Shown: positions 16,401-25,984, numbered from the stretch's first letter. The stretch is DNA of 64,000 nt from Dyella jiangningensis (GCA_000632805.1 CP007444.1:4638772-4702771); one strand, 5' to 3'. Numbers and translations: made by a program. The notes: generated from the letters alone by a model not told the origin.

Positions 16401-16420
16401 GCGCGCCATCCATGGCGCGC
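16401..16420. other. Perfect palindrome GCGCGCCAT-CC-ATGGCGCGC
   Basis: Nine-bp arms with a two-base centre, followed on the plus strand by CGCGGGACTATTTTC. A preceding segment (AATGGCCGCTACGGCCGC) is also self-complementary. It might terminate leftover transcription or be part of a dispersed element; no gene is visible from 16110 to 16658. Confidence 0.45.
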
Positions 16421-16570
16421 CGCGGGACTATTTTCACGCGACCTGCGTTTGCCGATAACAACATGAATTAAAAGGCAAAGGACGCGATATTGACGTGCGC
16501 TCATAACCCCCTGGTTATGGTGGCTGCTGCGCAGCAACACATCATCTTCCGGTCCAAAAACGTCCGGTTG

Positions 16571-16599
16571 TTGACAACGTTGTCAGTCGTTACCAGACT
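16571..16599 (+). promoter_or_regulatory. Promoter of the kinase/TonB receptor unit with perfect nag-type operator
   Basis: Perfect 14-bp palindrome TGACAACGTTGTCA at 16572-16585 overlapping a -35 TTGACA (16571-16576). With a 17-bp spacer the -10 would be CAGACT, a weak match. The geometry is the same as at nagP. Confidence 0.7.
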
Positions 16600-16658
16600 C
16601 CGGCCAAAATCGGTCGCGTTTCACAAGTACGTGACGAAGGGATGACGAGGGGATCGCA

Positions 16659-17702
16659 GTGGGCGAAGGGGTAAGCCGCAGCACGGGCGAATTTTCGGCG
16701 CAAGGCATGTTTCTCGCGGCCGACGTCGGAGGTACGCATGCGCGCATCGGACTGGTCAGCCAGCAGCCGGACGGCATCCGGCCGGTCACGGTGCTGCAGT
16801 ACCACCGCTATGCCTGCGCCGACTGGCCGAGCCTCACCGCGGTGCTGAAGGACTTCGTCAGCCAGCTTGATCGCGGCGTGCACGTGGACGCCTGCGCCGT
16901 GGCCAGCGCCGGCTACGTGCTGGGCGATGCCATCGTCAACGACAACCTTCCGTGGCCGGTGTCCATCCGTGACATTCGCGACAGCCTGGGTATCAACCAG
17001 CTGGCAGTCATCAACGACTTCGAAGCGGTGGCGTACGCCACGCAGTTCCTCAGCCACGCCGACACCACGCCGGTGATCGAAACCGAGGGGCCGCACGTCG
17101 CGGGTCCGGTGCTGGTGATGGGTCCGGGTACGGGGTTGGGTTCGGCGGTGCTGCTGCCGGGCAAGCCGCACGCCACCGTGCTGCCTACCGAAGCCGGACA
17201 GATCGCGCTGGCGCCGGGCAACGAGCGCGAGATCGAAATCCTCCGTTACCTCTCGCGCGAACGCGCCCACGTGTCGTTCGAGCACGCCTTGTCGGGCCCC
17301 GGGTTGATCAACCTCTATCGCGCACTGTGCATGCTGCGCGACCAGGCGCCGGTGCTTTCGCTTCCCAGCCAGGTGACGCAGGCCGCACTTGCGCGCAGCG
17401 ATGCGGCGGCGGTGGAAGCCCTGGATGTGTTCTGCAGCCTGCTGGGCAGTTTCGTGGGCGATCTCGCGTTGCTTTACGGCGCGCGCGGTGGCGTGTACCT
17501 CGCCGGCGGCATCCTGCCGCAGATCCGCGACGTGCTGCTCGCCAGTGGTTTTCGCGAGCGCTTTTTCAACAAGGGCGTGATGCGCCCTTTTCTGCAGACG
17601 GTTCCCGTACGACTGATGGAACACGGCCAACTCGGCGTGATCGGCGCGGCCGGCATGTACCTGGACGGCCAGAACGCTGGGGAGAACGCAGTAACGCAGT
17701 AA
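16659..17702 (+). CDS. Glucokinase-family sugar kinase, probable N-acetylglucosamine kinase
   Basis: Glk-type (not ROK-type) sugar kinase, 347 aa. ATP and sugar-binding signatures: FLAADVGGTHARIG at residues 18-31, INDFEAVAYA, MGPGTGLGSAVL and LPTEAGQIALAP. GTG 16659 follows GAGGGG at 6-base spacing; an ATG at 16707 would drop 16 residues. It lies behind the nag-type operator and in front of a TonB receptor and chitin-oligosaccharide hydrolases. Since NagP delivers unphosphorylated GlcNAc and no other kinase is in the locus, GlcNAc is the likely substrate; glucose remains possible. Confidence 0.88.
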   Translation: MGEGVSRSTGEFSAQGMFLAADVGGTHARIGLVSQQPDGIRPVTVLQYHRYACADWPSLTAVLKDFVSQLDRGVHVDACAVASAGYVLGDAIVNDNLPWPVSIRDIRDSLGINQLAVINDFEAVAYATQFLSHADTTPVIETEGPHVAGPVLVMGPGTGLGSAVLLPGKPHATVLPTEAGQIALAPGNEREIEILRYLSRERAHVSFEHALSGPGLINLYRALCMLRDQAPVLSLPSQVTQAALARSDAAAVEALDVFCSLLGSFVGDLALLYGARGGVYLAGGILPQIRDVLLASGFRERFFNKGVMRPFLQTVPVRLMEHGQLGVIGAAGMYLDGQNAGENAVTQ

Positions 17703-17809
17703 CAGCTGTTTCACCGTTGCATTGAACCGGGCGCAAGCCCAGACAGCCACGCCGCAGCCGGACGACCCACATACATCCGCTGCAGATACGCCTTCGAGGG
17801 GAGGAAACC

Positions 17810-20578
17810 ATGTCAAACCGCAAGACTCTGCTAGCAGCAAGCATCATCGCCGGCTTGTGTCTGTCCGGCTCCGTGTACGCTGCCGATAACACCCCGGCGC
17901 CGCAGTCGGGCCCGGCCGCTTCCGGCCAGGACAACAGCCAGACCACGGCCGACAAGAACAAGGCCAAGGAACTCGGCACCGTCACCGTCGTCGGTATCCG
18001 CGATTCGGAGGCCGAGTCGCTGAACCTGAAGAAGGCGGCTGACGCCCACGTCGAAGTCATCACTGCCGAAGACATCGGCAAGCTGCCGGCCAAGAACGTG
18101 GCCGATACGCTGCAGCGCCTGCCCGGCGTGAACATCAGCTCGTCGAGCGCCAGCGAAGGCGGCTTCGACGAAAACGATCGCGTCAGCCTGCGCGGCACCA
18201 ACCCGAGCATGACCCAGACCCTGGTCAACGGTCACACCGTCGGTACCGGCGACTGGTTCGTGCTGAGCCAGGTGCAGACCGTGGGCCGCAGCGTGAGCTA
18301 CAGCCTGCTGCCGGCGGAAGTCGTCAGCGAAGTGGTGGTGCACAAGTCTGCCGAAGCCAAGCAGCAGGAAGGCGGCAGCGCCGGTACGGTCGACATCATC
18401 ACGCGCAAGCCGCTGGAATTCGCTAAGCCGTTCACCGCGCAGGCGGCCATCGGCGGCGTCTATTCCGACCTGCCGGGCGATACCAAGCCGCAGTTCAACG
18501 GCCTGGTCAACTGGAAGAGCGATGACAACAACTTTGGCGTCATGGCGCAGGCGTTCTACGAGAAGCGCAGCCTGCAGCGCGACGGCCAGGAAATCGTCGG
18601 CGGCTACAACCAGATCGGCGCCGCCGATCCCATCGCCGTTGCGCATCCTGACCTGGCGGGCAAGTACTACCCGAACCTGATCGGCCAGACCCTGTTCACC
18701 CAGACCCGCACGCGCAAGGGCGGCACGATCGACATCGAGTGGAAGCCGCTCGACAACCTCACCCTGAACCTCAACAGCTTCTACTCGAAGCTCGAGGCCG
18801 ACAACTTCAACCGCAACTACATGTTGTGGGCGAGCCAGTTCGTGCCGAGCGGCAAGGGCCTGCAGTCGTACTCGACGATGGGCAATGTGGTCACGAACGC
18901 TTCGTTCGCACCGCAGCCGGGCAGCACCACGCCGTACGGCGTGTATGACCAGATCTCCCGCCCGGGCGCTTCCTCGTCCTCGGGGTACACCACGTTGGAT
19001 GCCGAATGGCGCGCGAGCGATCACCTGACCTTTACCGGCCAGATCGGCACCACCGAAGGCAAGGGCAACAGCGATAACCAGAATGTGAGCGAGCTGGGCT
19101 TCGGTGCCGGCGCGGGCGCGAGCTGGAGCATGCGCGGCACGGGCCAGCCGACCAACTGGGCGATCGGCGGCGACAACACCACGCCGTCGGGCATCATTCC
19201 GTCGGCCGGCTGGATCTTTGGCGACCAGGACATCCACGTCAAGGACAAGGAGAACTTCTTCCAGGCCGACGGCGAGTACGCCTTCGACAGCTCTCCGGTG
19301 TTCCTCAACACGCTCGACTTCGGCGTGCGCTACTCCGATCACACCCGTGAAAACAAGACCGACATCGGCCAGGGTCCGGCCGGCGACTGGCAGAACATCG
19401 CCAACTATCCGACCACCTGGTCCAACTATCCGGGCAGCTTCAACAGTGACCTCGGCGTGACCGGCCCGGGTCCGGCCTGGTACTACAGCCCGGGTGCGTT
19501 GGCCGCGTTCGATGCCAAGTACACCAATCGTGATCCGGTGGCGCGCTTCAACTGGCAGAACATCTACAAGGTCAACGAGAAGGATACGGCGGCCTACGCG
19601 CAGGCGAACTTCGCCGGTGACCGCTGGAGCGGCAACATCGGCCTTCGTTACGTCTATACGAAGGAAGACATCAACTACAACTCCAGCGCCGTGTCGGCCT
19701 ATACCTCGGCTGGCCCGATCACCGGTTCGGCGTTCGGCGACTACTACGTCAACACCTACAACCACAGCTACGATCGTTTCCTGCCGAGCGCGAACTTCAA
19801 GTTCAACATCTCGGATGACGTTATCGCCCGCTTCGCCGCGTCGCAGACCATGACGCGTCCGGACTACTCGGCACTGGCCGGTTCGTACTCGCTGGATGAC
19901 CTGACCCACACCGGCAGCGGCGGCAACCCGCAGCTGAAGCCGCTCATCTCGACCAACTTCGATGCCGGCCTGGAGTGGTACTTCGCTCCGCGCGGCCTCG
20001 TGTCGGCCGGCGTGTACAACATGCAGCTGAGCGATTACATCAACTTCGGTACCCAGAACATCCAGTTCAAGGACCAGCAGGCCAGCAACACCGCCGGGCA
20101 CGACGTGTTCGCGACGTACCAGGTCAGCGTGCCGACCAACGTCAACGGTCATGTGAAGGGCGTCGAGCTGAACTACATCCAGCCGATTGGCGACTACTTC
20201 GGCGTGCAGACGAACTACACCTTCGCCAGCGGTTCGGCGGAGGATGGCAAGCCGCTGCAGGGCACCTCGAAGAACACGTTCAACGTCTCGGGTTACTTCG
20301 AAAACGAGATGTTCAACGCCCGCATCAGCTACACCTACCGCTCGTCGTTCTACGCCGGTGTGAGCCGTACCGATACGTTCTACCAGGCGGGCATCGGCAA
20401 CCTGGCAGCGTCGTTCGGCTACAACATCAACTCGTGGCTGTCGCTCACGCTGGATGCGATGAACCTCAACAACCCGAAGCTCAAGTACTACACGGTCAAT
20501 CCGAGCTACGGCAAGCAGCCGTACGCGTTCTACGTGAACGGCCGCCAGTACTACCTGAACCTTCGCTTCAAGATCTGA
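17810..20578 (+). CDS. TonB-dependent receptor of the N-acetylglucosamine locus
   Basis: Outer-membrane active transporter of 922 aa. Signal peptide of about 24 residues (ends SVYA), TonB box-like LGTVTVVG near residue 56, plug domain with ITAEDIGKLPAKNVADTLQR and LPGVNIS, then a long beta-barrel ending in Phe-Lys-Ile. ATG 17810 follows GAGGGGAGGAAACC. Operon context (kinase, GH9, GH20, NagX) and the upstream nag-type operator point to chitooligosaccharides or GlcNAc-containing glycans as ligand. A strong terminator follows, so downstream genes may be expressed at a lower level. Confidence 0.93.
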   Translation: MSNRKTLLAASIIAGLCLSGSVYAADNTPAPQSGPAASGQDNSQTTADKNKAKELGTVTVVGIRDSEAESLNLKKAADAHVEVITAEDIGKLPAKNVADTLQRLPGVNISSSSASEGGFDENDRVSLRGTNPSMTQTLVNGHTVGTGDWFVLSQVQTVGRSVSYSLLPAEVVSEVVVHKSAEAKQQEGGSAGTVDIITRKPLEFAKPFTAQAAIGGVYSDLPGDTKPQFNGLVNWKSDDNNFGVMAQAFYEKRSLQRDGQEIVGGYNQIGAADPIAVAHPDLAGKYYPNLIGQTLFTQTRTRKGGTIDIEWKPLDNLTLNLNSFYSKLEADNFNRNYMLWASQFVPSGKGLQSYSTMGNVVTNASFAPQPGSTTPYGVYDQISRPGASSSSGYTTLDAEWRASDHLTFTGQIGTTEGKGNSDNQNVSELGFGAGAGASWSMRGTGQPTNWAIGGDNTTPSGIIPSAGWIFGDQDIHVKDKENFFQADGEYAFDSSPVFLNTLDFGVRYSDHTRENKTDIGQGPAGDWQNIANYPTTWSNYPGSFNSDLGVTGPGPAWYYSPGALAAFDAKYTNRDPVARFNWQNIYKVNEKDTAAYAQANFAGDRWSGNIGLRYVYTKEDINYNSSAVSAYTSAGPITGSAFGDYYVNTYNHSYDRFLPSANFKFNISDDVIARFAASQTMTRPDYSALAGSYSLDDLTHTGSGGNPQLKPLISTNFDAGLEWYFAPRGLVSAGVYNMQLSDYINFGTQNIQFKDQQASNTAGHDVFATYQVSVPTNVNGHVKGVELNYIQPIGDYFGVQTNYTFASGSAEDGKPLQGTSKNTFNVSGYFENEMFNARISYTYRSSFYAGVSRTDTFYQAGIGNLAASFGYNINSWLSLTLDAMNLNNPKLKYYTVNPSYGKQPYAFYVNGRQYYLNLRFKI

Positions 20579-20600
20579 TTTGAGGCTACCTCCCCGCCAA

Positions 20601-20631
20601 CGGGCCCGGCGCTTTGCCGGGCCCGATTTTT
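20601..20631 (+). terminator. Intrinsic terminator after the TonB receptor gene
   Basis: CGGGCCCGGC-GCTTT-GCCGGGCCCG, a perfect 10-bp stem, followed by ATTTTT. It lies within the plus-strand nag unit, 48 bp before the GH9 gene, so it probably sets a step in expression. Confidence 0.9.
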
Positions 20632-20678
20632 CATCGGGGATCCGCAACACCGTCAGGCAAGCTCGAGGGATCGATGGC

Positions 20679-22514
20679 ATGAAGCAATGTCGCCGTCTCG
20701 CGATCGCACTGCTGGCGTTCCTCGCGAACGCCGCCAGTGCATCTGGGCAGAACGTGCTGGTCGACCAGGTGGGCTACGACACGCATGCCTCCAAGCAGGC
20801 TGTCGTGCAAGGCGTGCCGGATGCGTCGAAGCAAAACTTTCGCGTCGTGGATGCCGATACCGGCAAGACCGCATGGCAGGGCGAAACGACGCCGGCCGTG
20901 CAGGTCACGCGATGGAGCGAGGATCGCTATGCGCTCGCCGACTTCAGCGGCCTGAAGACATCAGGCCACTATTACGTCGAATGGAAGTCAGGTGACCGCC
21001 TGGTGCGATCATCGACGTTCGACGTGCAGGACAACGTGCTGGAGCGCCACACGCTCTCCAACGTCATCTATTACTTCAAAGGGCAGCGAGCCAGCGGTCT
21101 GATGGACCAGGCGGATCGCCACCTTGCGCGGCCGGACGGCCAGTCCGGGACGCTCGATCTGCATGGCGGCTGGTACGACGCCACCGGTGACTACGGCATT
21201 CACCTGTCGCACCAGAACCTCACCCGCTACTTCAACACGCAGCAACTGCCGCTGGTGGCGTGGAGCCTGTTGCGCAGCTGGCAACAGCTCGAGGCAAGGC
21301 ACGACAAGAACTTCCACGAATACGAGCGTCGCCTGCTCGACGAAGGATTGTTCGGCGCGGACTTCCTCGTGCGCGACAAGCGTCCGGACGGATCGTTCTA
21401 TCAATCGATCGACGCGCCAGGCGCCGGCAAGCTGCCGCAGGATCGCCACATTGGCGATCCCAACTGGCGCACCCAGATCAAGCTCAAGCCTGGCGATCGC
21501 ACTGAACGTGTGGATGAACCGGCGCGTGGGCCGCATGCGTATGAAGCCAGCTTCCGCGCTGGCGGCGGCATGGCGATCGCCGCGCTCGCGCTGGCGGCGG
21601 GCACGGGTGTGAATGGCGACTTCACCTCGCAGGATTACCTGCGCACGGCGGCATCGGCGTATCGCTTCCTCGACGCGCACAACAGTGAACTGGCCAACGA
21701 CGGCAAGGACAACATCGTCGATGACTACTGCGCGCTGCTGGCTGCCGTGGAGCTCTACCGCGCCACGCACGATGCGTCGTGGCGCAGGTTGGCCGACGGT
21801 CGCGCCGCGCGGCTGATGGCCAGGCTGGTGAGCCACGACGGCCATCGCGATTACTGGCGTGCCGATGATGGCGCGCGCCCGTTCTTCCATCCATCCGATG
21901 CCGGCATGCCGGCGATCGCGCTGGTGGCTTACGCGTCCATCGCGGACGCCGCGCAGCAGGCGAAAGCGCGTGATGCCGTACGTCGCTCCCTGCAGGCCGA
22001 ACTGGCAACGACGAACGCCGTGGCCAATCCCTTCGGTTACGCACGCCAACTCGTGCGTGGCGGTGATGGCAAGGTGCGCACCGCCTTCTTCTTCCCGCAC
22101 GACACTGAAGCTGCGCCGTGGTGGCAAGGCGAGAATGCGCGCATTGCTTCGCTTGCCGCCGCCGCACGCCTCGCTGCGCCCTTGTATGCAGGTGATGCCC
22201 GGTTCCAGGGTGAACTGCAGGCGTACGCGTGGAACCAGCTGCACTGGATTCTTGGCCGCAACCCGTACGACAGCAGCATGCTGATGGGTAGCGGCCGCGG
22301 CAATGCGCCGTATATGTTCTTCGACTCCTACGCGTACACCAATGCGCCAGGAGCGATCATCAACGGCATCACCTCGGGACTGGACGACGAGGAAGGCATC
22401 GCCTTCGATCTCGGCTACGCCCAGACCGGCAAAGACGACGACTGGCGATGGACCGAGCAGTGGCTGCCGCACGATGCGTGGTATCTGTTCGCCATCAGCC
22501 TTCCCCACGATTGA
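20679..22514 (+). CDS. Glycoside hydrolase family 9 protein
   Basis: Secreted hydrolase of 611 aa: signal peptide (residues 1-22), N-terminal Ig-like cellulase domain starting NVLVDQVGYDTHASKQAVVQ, then an (alpha/alpha)6 GH9 domain. The catalytic-base region reads HGGWYDATGDYG, with both expected Asp; WILGRNPYDSSMLMGSG and the acidic TSGLDDEEGIAFD near the C-terminus supply the rest of the site. ATG 20679 follows GAGGGA at 8 bases. GH9 is best known as endoglucanase, but it also includes exo-beta-glucosaminidases. Its place between a nag TonB receptor and a GH20 enzyme favours action on chitosan- or chitin-derived oligosaccharides. Confidence 0.9.
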   Translation: MKQCRRLAIALLAFLANAASASGQNVLVDQVGYDTHASKQAVVQGVPDASKQNFRVVDADTGKTAWQGETTPAVQVTRWSEDRYALADFSGLKTSGHYYVEWKSGDRLVRSSTFDVQDNVLERHTLSNVIYYFKGQRASGLMDQADRHLARPDGQSGTLDLHGGWYDATGDYGIHLSHQNLTRYFNTQQLPLVAWSLLRSWQQLEARHDKNFHEYERRLLDEGLFGADFLVRDKRPDGSFYQSIDAPGAGKLPQDRHIGDPNWRTQIKLKPGDRTERVDEPARGPHAYEASFRAGGGMAIAALALAAGTGVNGDFTSQDYLRTAASAYRFLDAHNSELANDGKDNIVDDYCALLAAVELYRATHDASWRRLADGRAARLMARLVSHDGHRDYWRADDGARPFFHPSDAGMPAIALVAYASIADAAQQAKARDAVRRSLQAELATTNAVANPFGYARQLVRGGDGKVRTAFFFPHDTEAAPWWQGENARIASLAAAARLAAPLYAGDARFQGELQAYAWNQLHWILGRNPYDSSMLMGSGRGNAPYMFFDSYAYTNAPGAIINGITSGLDDEEGIAFDLGYAQTGKDDDWRWTEQWLPHDAWYLFAISLPHD

Positions 22515-22535
22515 CGTGACGACGCGAGACGACCG

Positions 22536-24836
22536 ATGAGCCCAGCCCGCACCGCCCTCTGCCTTGCCCTGGCCAGCCTGGCGACGTTTGCCCATGGCGC
22601 CGGCGCAAAGATCGATGTGATCCCGATGCCGGCGCAGGTCTCCGAATCGGGCGAGGGCTTCGCGGTGAGTGCGCAAACTCCCATCGTGGTGGATGCGGGT
22701 GATGCACAGGCCAAGCATTCGGCCGAGTACCTCGCTTCGCTGATGGCGCGCACGCGGCATCTGGATCTCAAGGTGCAGCAGGCATCCGCCACCGGTGCGG
22801 CCATCGTGTTGAAGCGCGATGCGTCGGCGCCGGTGGCCGACGCGGAAGGCTACGCATTGGACGTGACGGCCAAGGGCATGGTCATCACGGCGCGCGATGA
22901 AGCAGGCTTGTTCTACGGCGCCATGACCGCGTGGCAGTTGATGACGCCGGCGCAAGGCGAGGGCGATGTACGCGTGCCCGCGGTGCATATCCGCGATGAG
23001 CCTCGGTTCAACTGGCGCGGCTTCATGCTCGATTCCGCGCGCCACTTCTGGACGACGGACGACGTGCGCACTGTCATCGACCAGATGGCGCAGCACAAGC
23101 TCAACGTGCTGCATTGGCATCTCACCGATGACCAGGGCTGGCGCATCGAGATCAAGAAGTATCCGGAGCTGACCCGCATCGGCGCGTGGCGCACGCCGCC
23201 GGGCGCCGGCCAGAACGGCGAACCGAAACGCTACGGAGGCTTCTACACGCAGGACGATATCCGCGCCATCGTCGCCTACGCGGCGGAACGCCATATCACC
23301 GTGGTGCCCGAGATCGACATGCCCGGTCATGCGCAGGCCGCGGTGGCGTCGTATCCGGAGCTTGGTGTCACCGGCAAGCGTCCGCCGGTGTCGGTGGACT
23401 GGGGCGTCAACCCTTATCTCTACAACGTCGACGACCACACCATCCGTTTCCTGGAGGATGTGCTGGACGAAGTGATGGCGTTGTTCCCGTCGACCTACAT
23501 CCACGTCGGCGGCGACGAAGCCGTCAAGGACCAGTGGCAGGCATCGGCCGCGGTGCAGGCACGCATGCGCGAACTCAAGCTCAAGGACGAGAATGCGATG
23601 CAGAGCTGGTTCATCGAACAGATGGGTCAGTACCTCGCCGCACACGGCCGCCGACTGGTCGGCTGGGATGAAGTGCTCGAAGGCGGCGTGCCGCCGAGCG
23701 CGACGGTGATGTCGTGGCGCGGCACACAAGGCGCCATCAGTGCGGCAAAACTGGGACATGACGTGGTGCTGTCGCCGGCGCCGCAGCTCTACCTTGACCA
23801 CATGCAGAGTGATCGCGAGGACGAAACCACCGGCCGCATGCCGCCGATGACGCTGGAAAGCTACTACGGCTTCGAAGCAGTGCCCAAGCAGCTGGATGCC
23901 ACGCAGGCGAAGCATGTGCTCGGCATGCAGGCGAACCTGTGGACGGAACACATGCCCACGATGCGCCATGTCGAACACGCGATGTTCCCGCGCCTGGATG
24001 CGCTGGCGGAAGCGGCATGGTCGCCGGTGACCGTGCGCGACTGGCAGGTTTTCCTCGGCCGCCTGCCGGCGCAGCTCGCGCGCTACCGCGCGCAGGACAT
24101 CGGCTATGCCGACAGCGCGTTCGCGGCGAACATCGAGGTGGATCGCAATGCGGCCATCGCCAGCGGCGAGGCCAGCGTGGCCTTGTCCAACCAGGCGGGT
24201 TACGGTGATCTTCACTACACGACCGACGGCACCGCGCCGACCGCCGCTTCGCCCGTTTACGCCAAGCCGTTCACGGTGAAGCTGCCGACCACGGTGAAAG
24301 CCGTGGCGCTTGCATCGGATGGCGCACTCATGGCGGAAGCACGCCAGCGCGTGCTCGACCTTCCGTCGCTGCGCACCCGCGGCACGGCGGAGATGGTCAA
24401 CTGCCCGGGCAGCGATTTCGGCCTGCGCGTGCAGCCCACGCCCGACGCCACCAGCATGAAGCCGAGCTACGTCATCAACGTGTTCGACAATTGCCGCATG
24501 TATCCGGCGGCGAAGCTCGACGGCATCACAAGCATCCGTGTGGAGACCGCACGCCTGCCACGCAATTATCAGCTGGCGCACGACACGAAGCTGGTCGTTG
24601 CCCACAAGGGCAGTACGCCACGGGGCGAACTGGTCGTGCGCATGGACAGCTGCAAGGGCAAGACGCTGGCGACGCTGCCATTGCCTGCGGGCGGTCCCGA
24701 CAACTTCACCCTGAAGGGCACCTTCGCCGCGCAAACCGGTGCGCATGACCTGTGCCTGATGTTCACTTCGCCGATCACCGGCCCGCTTTACGGCATCGGC
24801 TCGGCCACTCTCTTGCCTGCAGGCACCGCTCCGTGA
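22536..24836 (+). CDS. Beta-N-acetylhexosaminidase (GH20)
   Basis: Exported exo-hexosaminidase releasing GlcNAc from chitooligosaccharides, 766 aa. Signal peptide of about 22 residues; GH20b domain to about residue 150; TIM barrel with LHWHLTDDQGWRIEIKKYPE, PEIDMPGHAQAA and HVGGDEAVK holding the catalytic pair D327-E328; and a C-terminal beta-sandwich with TTDGTAPTAASPVYAKPF, as in chitobiase C-terminal domains. 21 bp after the GH9 gene and overlapping nagX by four bases. Confidence 0.96.
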   Translation: MSPARTALCLALASLATFAHGAGAKIDVIPMPAQVSESGEGFAVSAQTPIVVDAGDAQAKHSAEYLASLMARTRHLDLKVQQASATGAAIVLKRDASAPVADAEGYALDVTAKGMVITARDEAGLFYGAMTAWQLMTPAQGEGDVRVPAVHIRDEPRFNWRGFMLDSARHFWTTDDVRTVIDQMAQHKLNVLHWHLTDDQGWRIEIKKYPELTRIGAWRTPPGAGQNGEPKRYGGFYTQDDIRAIVAYAAERHITVVPEIDMPGHAQAAVASYPELGVTGKRPPVSVDWGVNPYLYNVDDHTIRFLEDVLDEVMALFPSTYIHVGGDEAVKDQWQASAAVQARMRELKLKDENAMQSWFIEQMGQYLAAHGRRLVGWDEVLEGGVPPSATVMSWRGTQGAISAAKLGHDVVLSPAPQLYLDHMQSDREDETTGRMPPMTLESYYGFEAVPKQLDATQAKHVLGMQANLWTEHMPTMRHVEHAMFPRLDALAEAAWSPVTVRDWQVFLGRLPAQLARYRAQDIGYADSAFAANIEVDRNAAIASGEASVALSNQAGYGDLHYTTDGTAPTAASPVYAKPFTVKLPTTVKAVALASDGALMAEARQRVLDLPSLRTRGTAEMVNCPGSDFGLRVQPTPDATSMKPSYVINVFDNCRMYPAAKLDGITSIRVETARLPRNYQLAHDTKLVVAHKGSTPRGELVVRMDSCKGKTLATLPLPAGGPDNFTLKGTFAAQTGAHDLCLMFTSPITGPLYGIGSATLLPAGTAP

Positions 24837-25903
24837 ACGTGCTTCGTCGACTGGCATCGGTCGATGCCCTGCGCGGCTGCACCGTCGCGCTGATGTTGCT
24901 GGTGAATGACCCGGGCGATGGAGAACATACCTACTGGCCGCTGGAACACGCGCAGTGGAACGGCTGCACGCCGACCGACTTCGTGTTTCCGTTCTTCCTC
25001 TTCGTGGTGGGCGTATCCATCGCGCTGGCGATCGGTCCGCGCGTGGAACGCGGCGAGGACAAGGGTGCGCTCGCTCGCGCGGCGATGAAGCGCGCGCTAC
25101 GCATCCTGCTGCTGGGCGTGGCCATCAACGTGCTGGCCTGGCTGGTGTTGCCATGGGCGCACCTGCGCTTTCCCGGCGTGCTGCAACGCATCGGTGTCTG
25201 CTTTGCGGGCGCGGCGCTGTTCGCGATCTACACGCCCGCCCGCGTGCAGTGGGGCGCGATCGTGGCGATCCTGGCAGGTTATTGGGGCCTGCTGCTGGCG
25301 GGCGGCACGATGGAGCCGTACGTCAACATCGTGAGCCGCACGGACTTTGCGATCTTCGGACGCTTCGTCTATCTCATCGATCCGGTGACGGGCCGCGGAC
25401 ACGACCCGGAAGGTCTGCTCAGCTGCTTTCCTTCGCTGGCGACCAGCCTGCTCGGATTGCGCGCCGGGCAATGGCTGCGCGATGACCGCATGAAGCCGCT
25501 GCTCGTGGCCGGCCTGGTCGCGTTGGCGCTGGGCTATGCGTGGTCGCTGGTGTTTCCGCTTAACAAGAACCTGTGGACGTCGTCGTTCGTGTTGTGGACC
25601 GGCGGCTGGGCGATGTTCGCGCTGGCGTTGTTCCACGTGGCGATCGACCGTCGCGGCTGGCCGGCCATCGGACGCCGCTTTGGCGTGAATGCGGTGGCGG
25701 CTTATGCGGGCTCCGAAATGATGCAGATCCTGCTGCCGGGCCTGGGCATCCAGGAGCCGCTCTACCAGCATGCCTTCGCCGCCTGGATCACGCCGCTCGC
25801 TGGTCCGTATGTTGCCTCGCTCGCGTATGCCGTCGTGTTTGTCGCCGTGTGGTGGGCGATCGTCTACGCGATGGATCGGCGGCGTTGGTACATCAAGCTT
25901 TGA
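24833..25903 (+). CDS. nagX: NagX-like membrane protein (HGSNAT/DUF5009 family)
   Basis: Inner-membrane protein of 356 aa with about ten hydrophobic segments, related to the acetyltransferase HGSNAT: it begins RRLASVDALRGCTVALMLLV and carries CTPTDFVFPFFLFVVGVSIA and FPGVLQRIGVCF. GTG 24833 overlaps the GH20 stop (GTGA). NagX proteins occur in nag loci of Xanthomonas and Shewanella. Their role, suggested as chitooligosaccharide handling or inner-membrane transport, is not settled. It ends the plus-strand nag unit and converges with the isoamylase gene 82 bp away. Confidence 0.88.
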   Translation: MNVLRRLASVDALRGCTVALMLLVNDPGDGEHTYWPLEHAQWNGCTPTDFVFPFFLFVVGVSIALAIGPRVERGEDKGALARAAMKRALRILLLGVAINVLAWLVLPWAHLRFPGVLQRIGVCFAGAALFAIYTPARVQWGAIVAILAGYWGLLLAGGTMEPYVNIVSRTDFAIFGRFVYLIDPVTGRGHDPEGLLSCFPSLATSLLGLRAGQWLRDDRMKPLLVAGLVALALGYAWSLVFPLNKNLWTSSFVLWTGGWAMFALALFHVAIDRRGWPAIGRRFGVNAVAAYAGSEMMQILLPGLGIQEPLYQHAFAAWITPLAGPYVASLAYAVVFVAVWWAIVYAMDRRRWYIKL

Positions 25904-25984
25904 GCCATCGCTGGGCCACGGGCTGCTTCGCAGAGCAGCGCGCCATCCACGCATGAGGTATGGACGGCGCGACGAACGCAGCCG

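Noticed and set aside
16138..16464. 108-codon minus-strand frame upstream of pxpB
   Set aside because: It spans the REP, two operators and the palindromes, has no domain, and has a composition typical of non-coding GC-rich sequence.
21009..24857. Minus-strand open frame of 1282 codons opposite the GH9 and GH20 genes
   Set aside because: Antisense shadow of high-GC coding sequence with no recognisable domain. The plus-strand genes have intact catalytic motifs. Similar long shadows oppose cpdB (652-3330), the nag receptor (17831-20680) and the receptor at 41351 (41345-43672).
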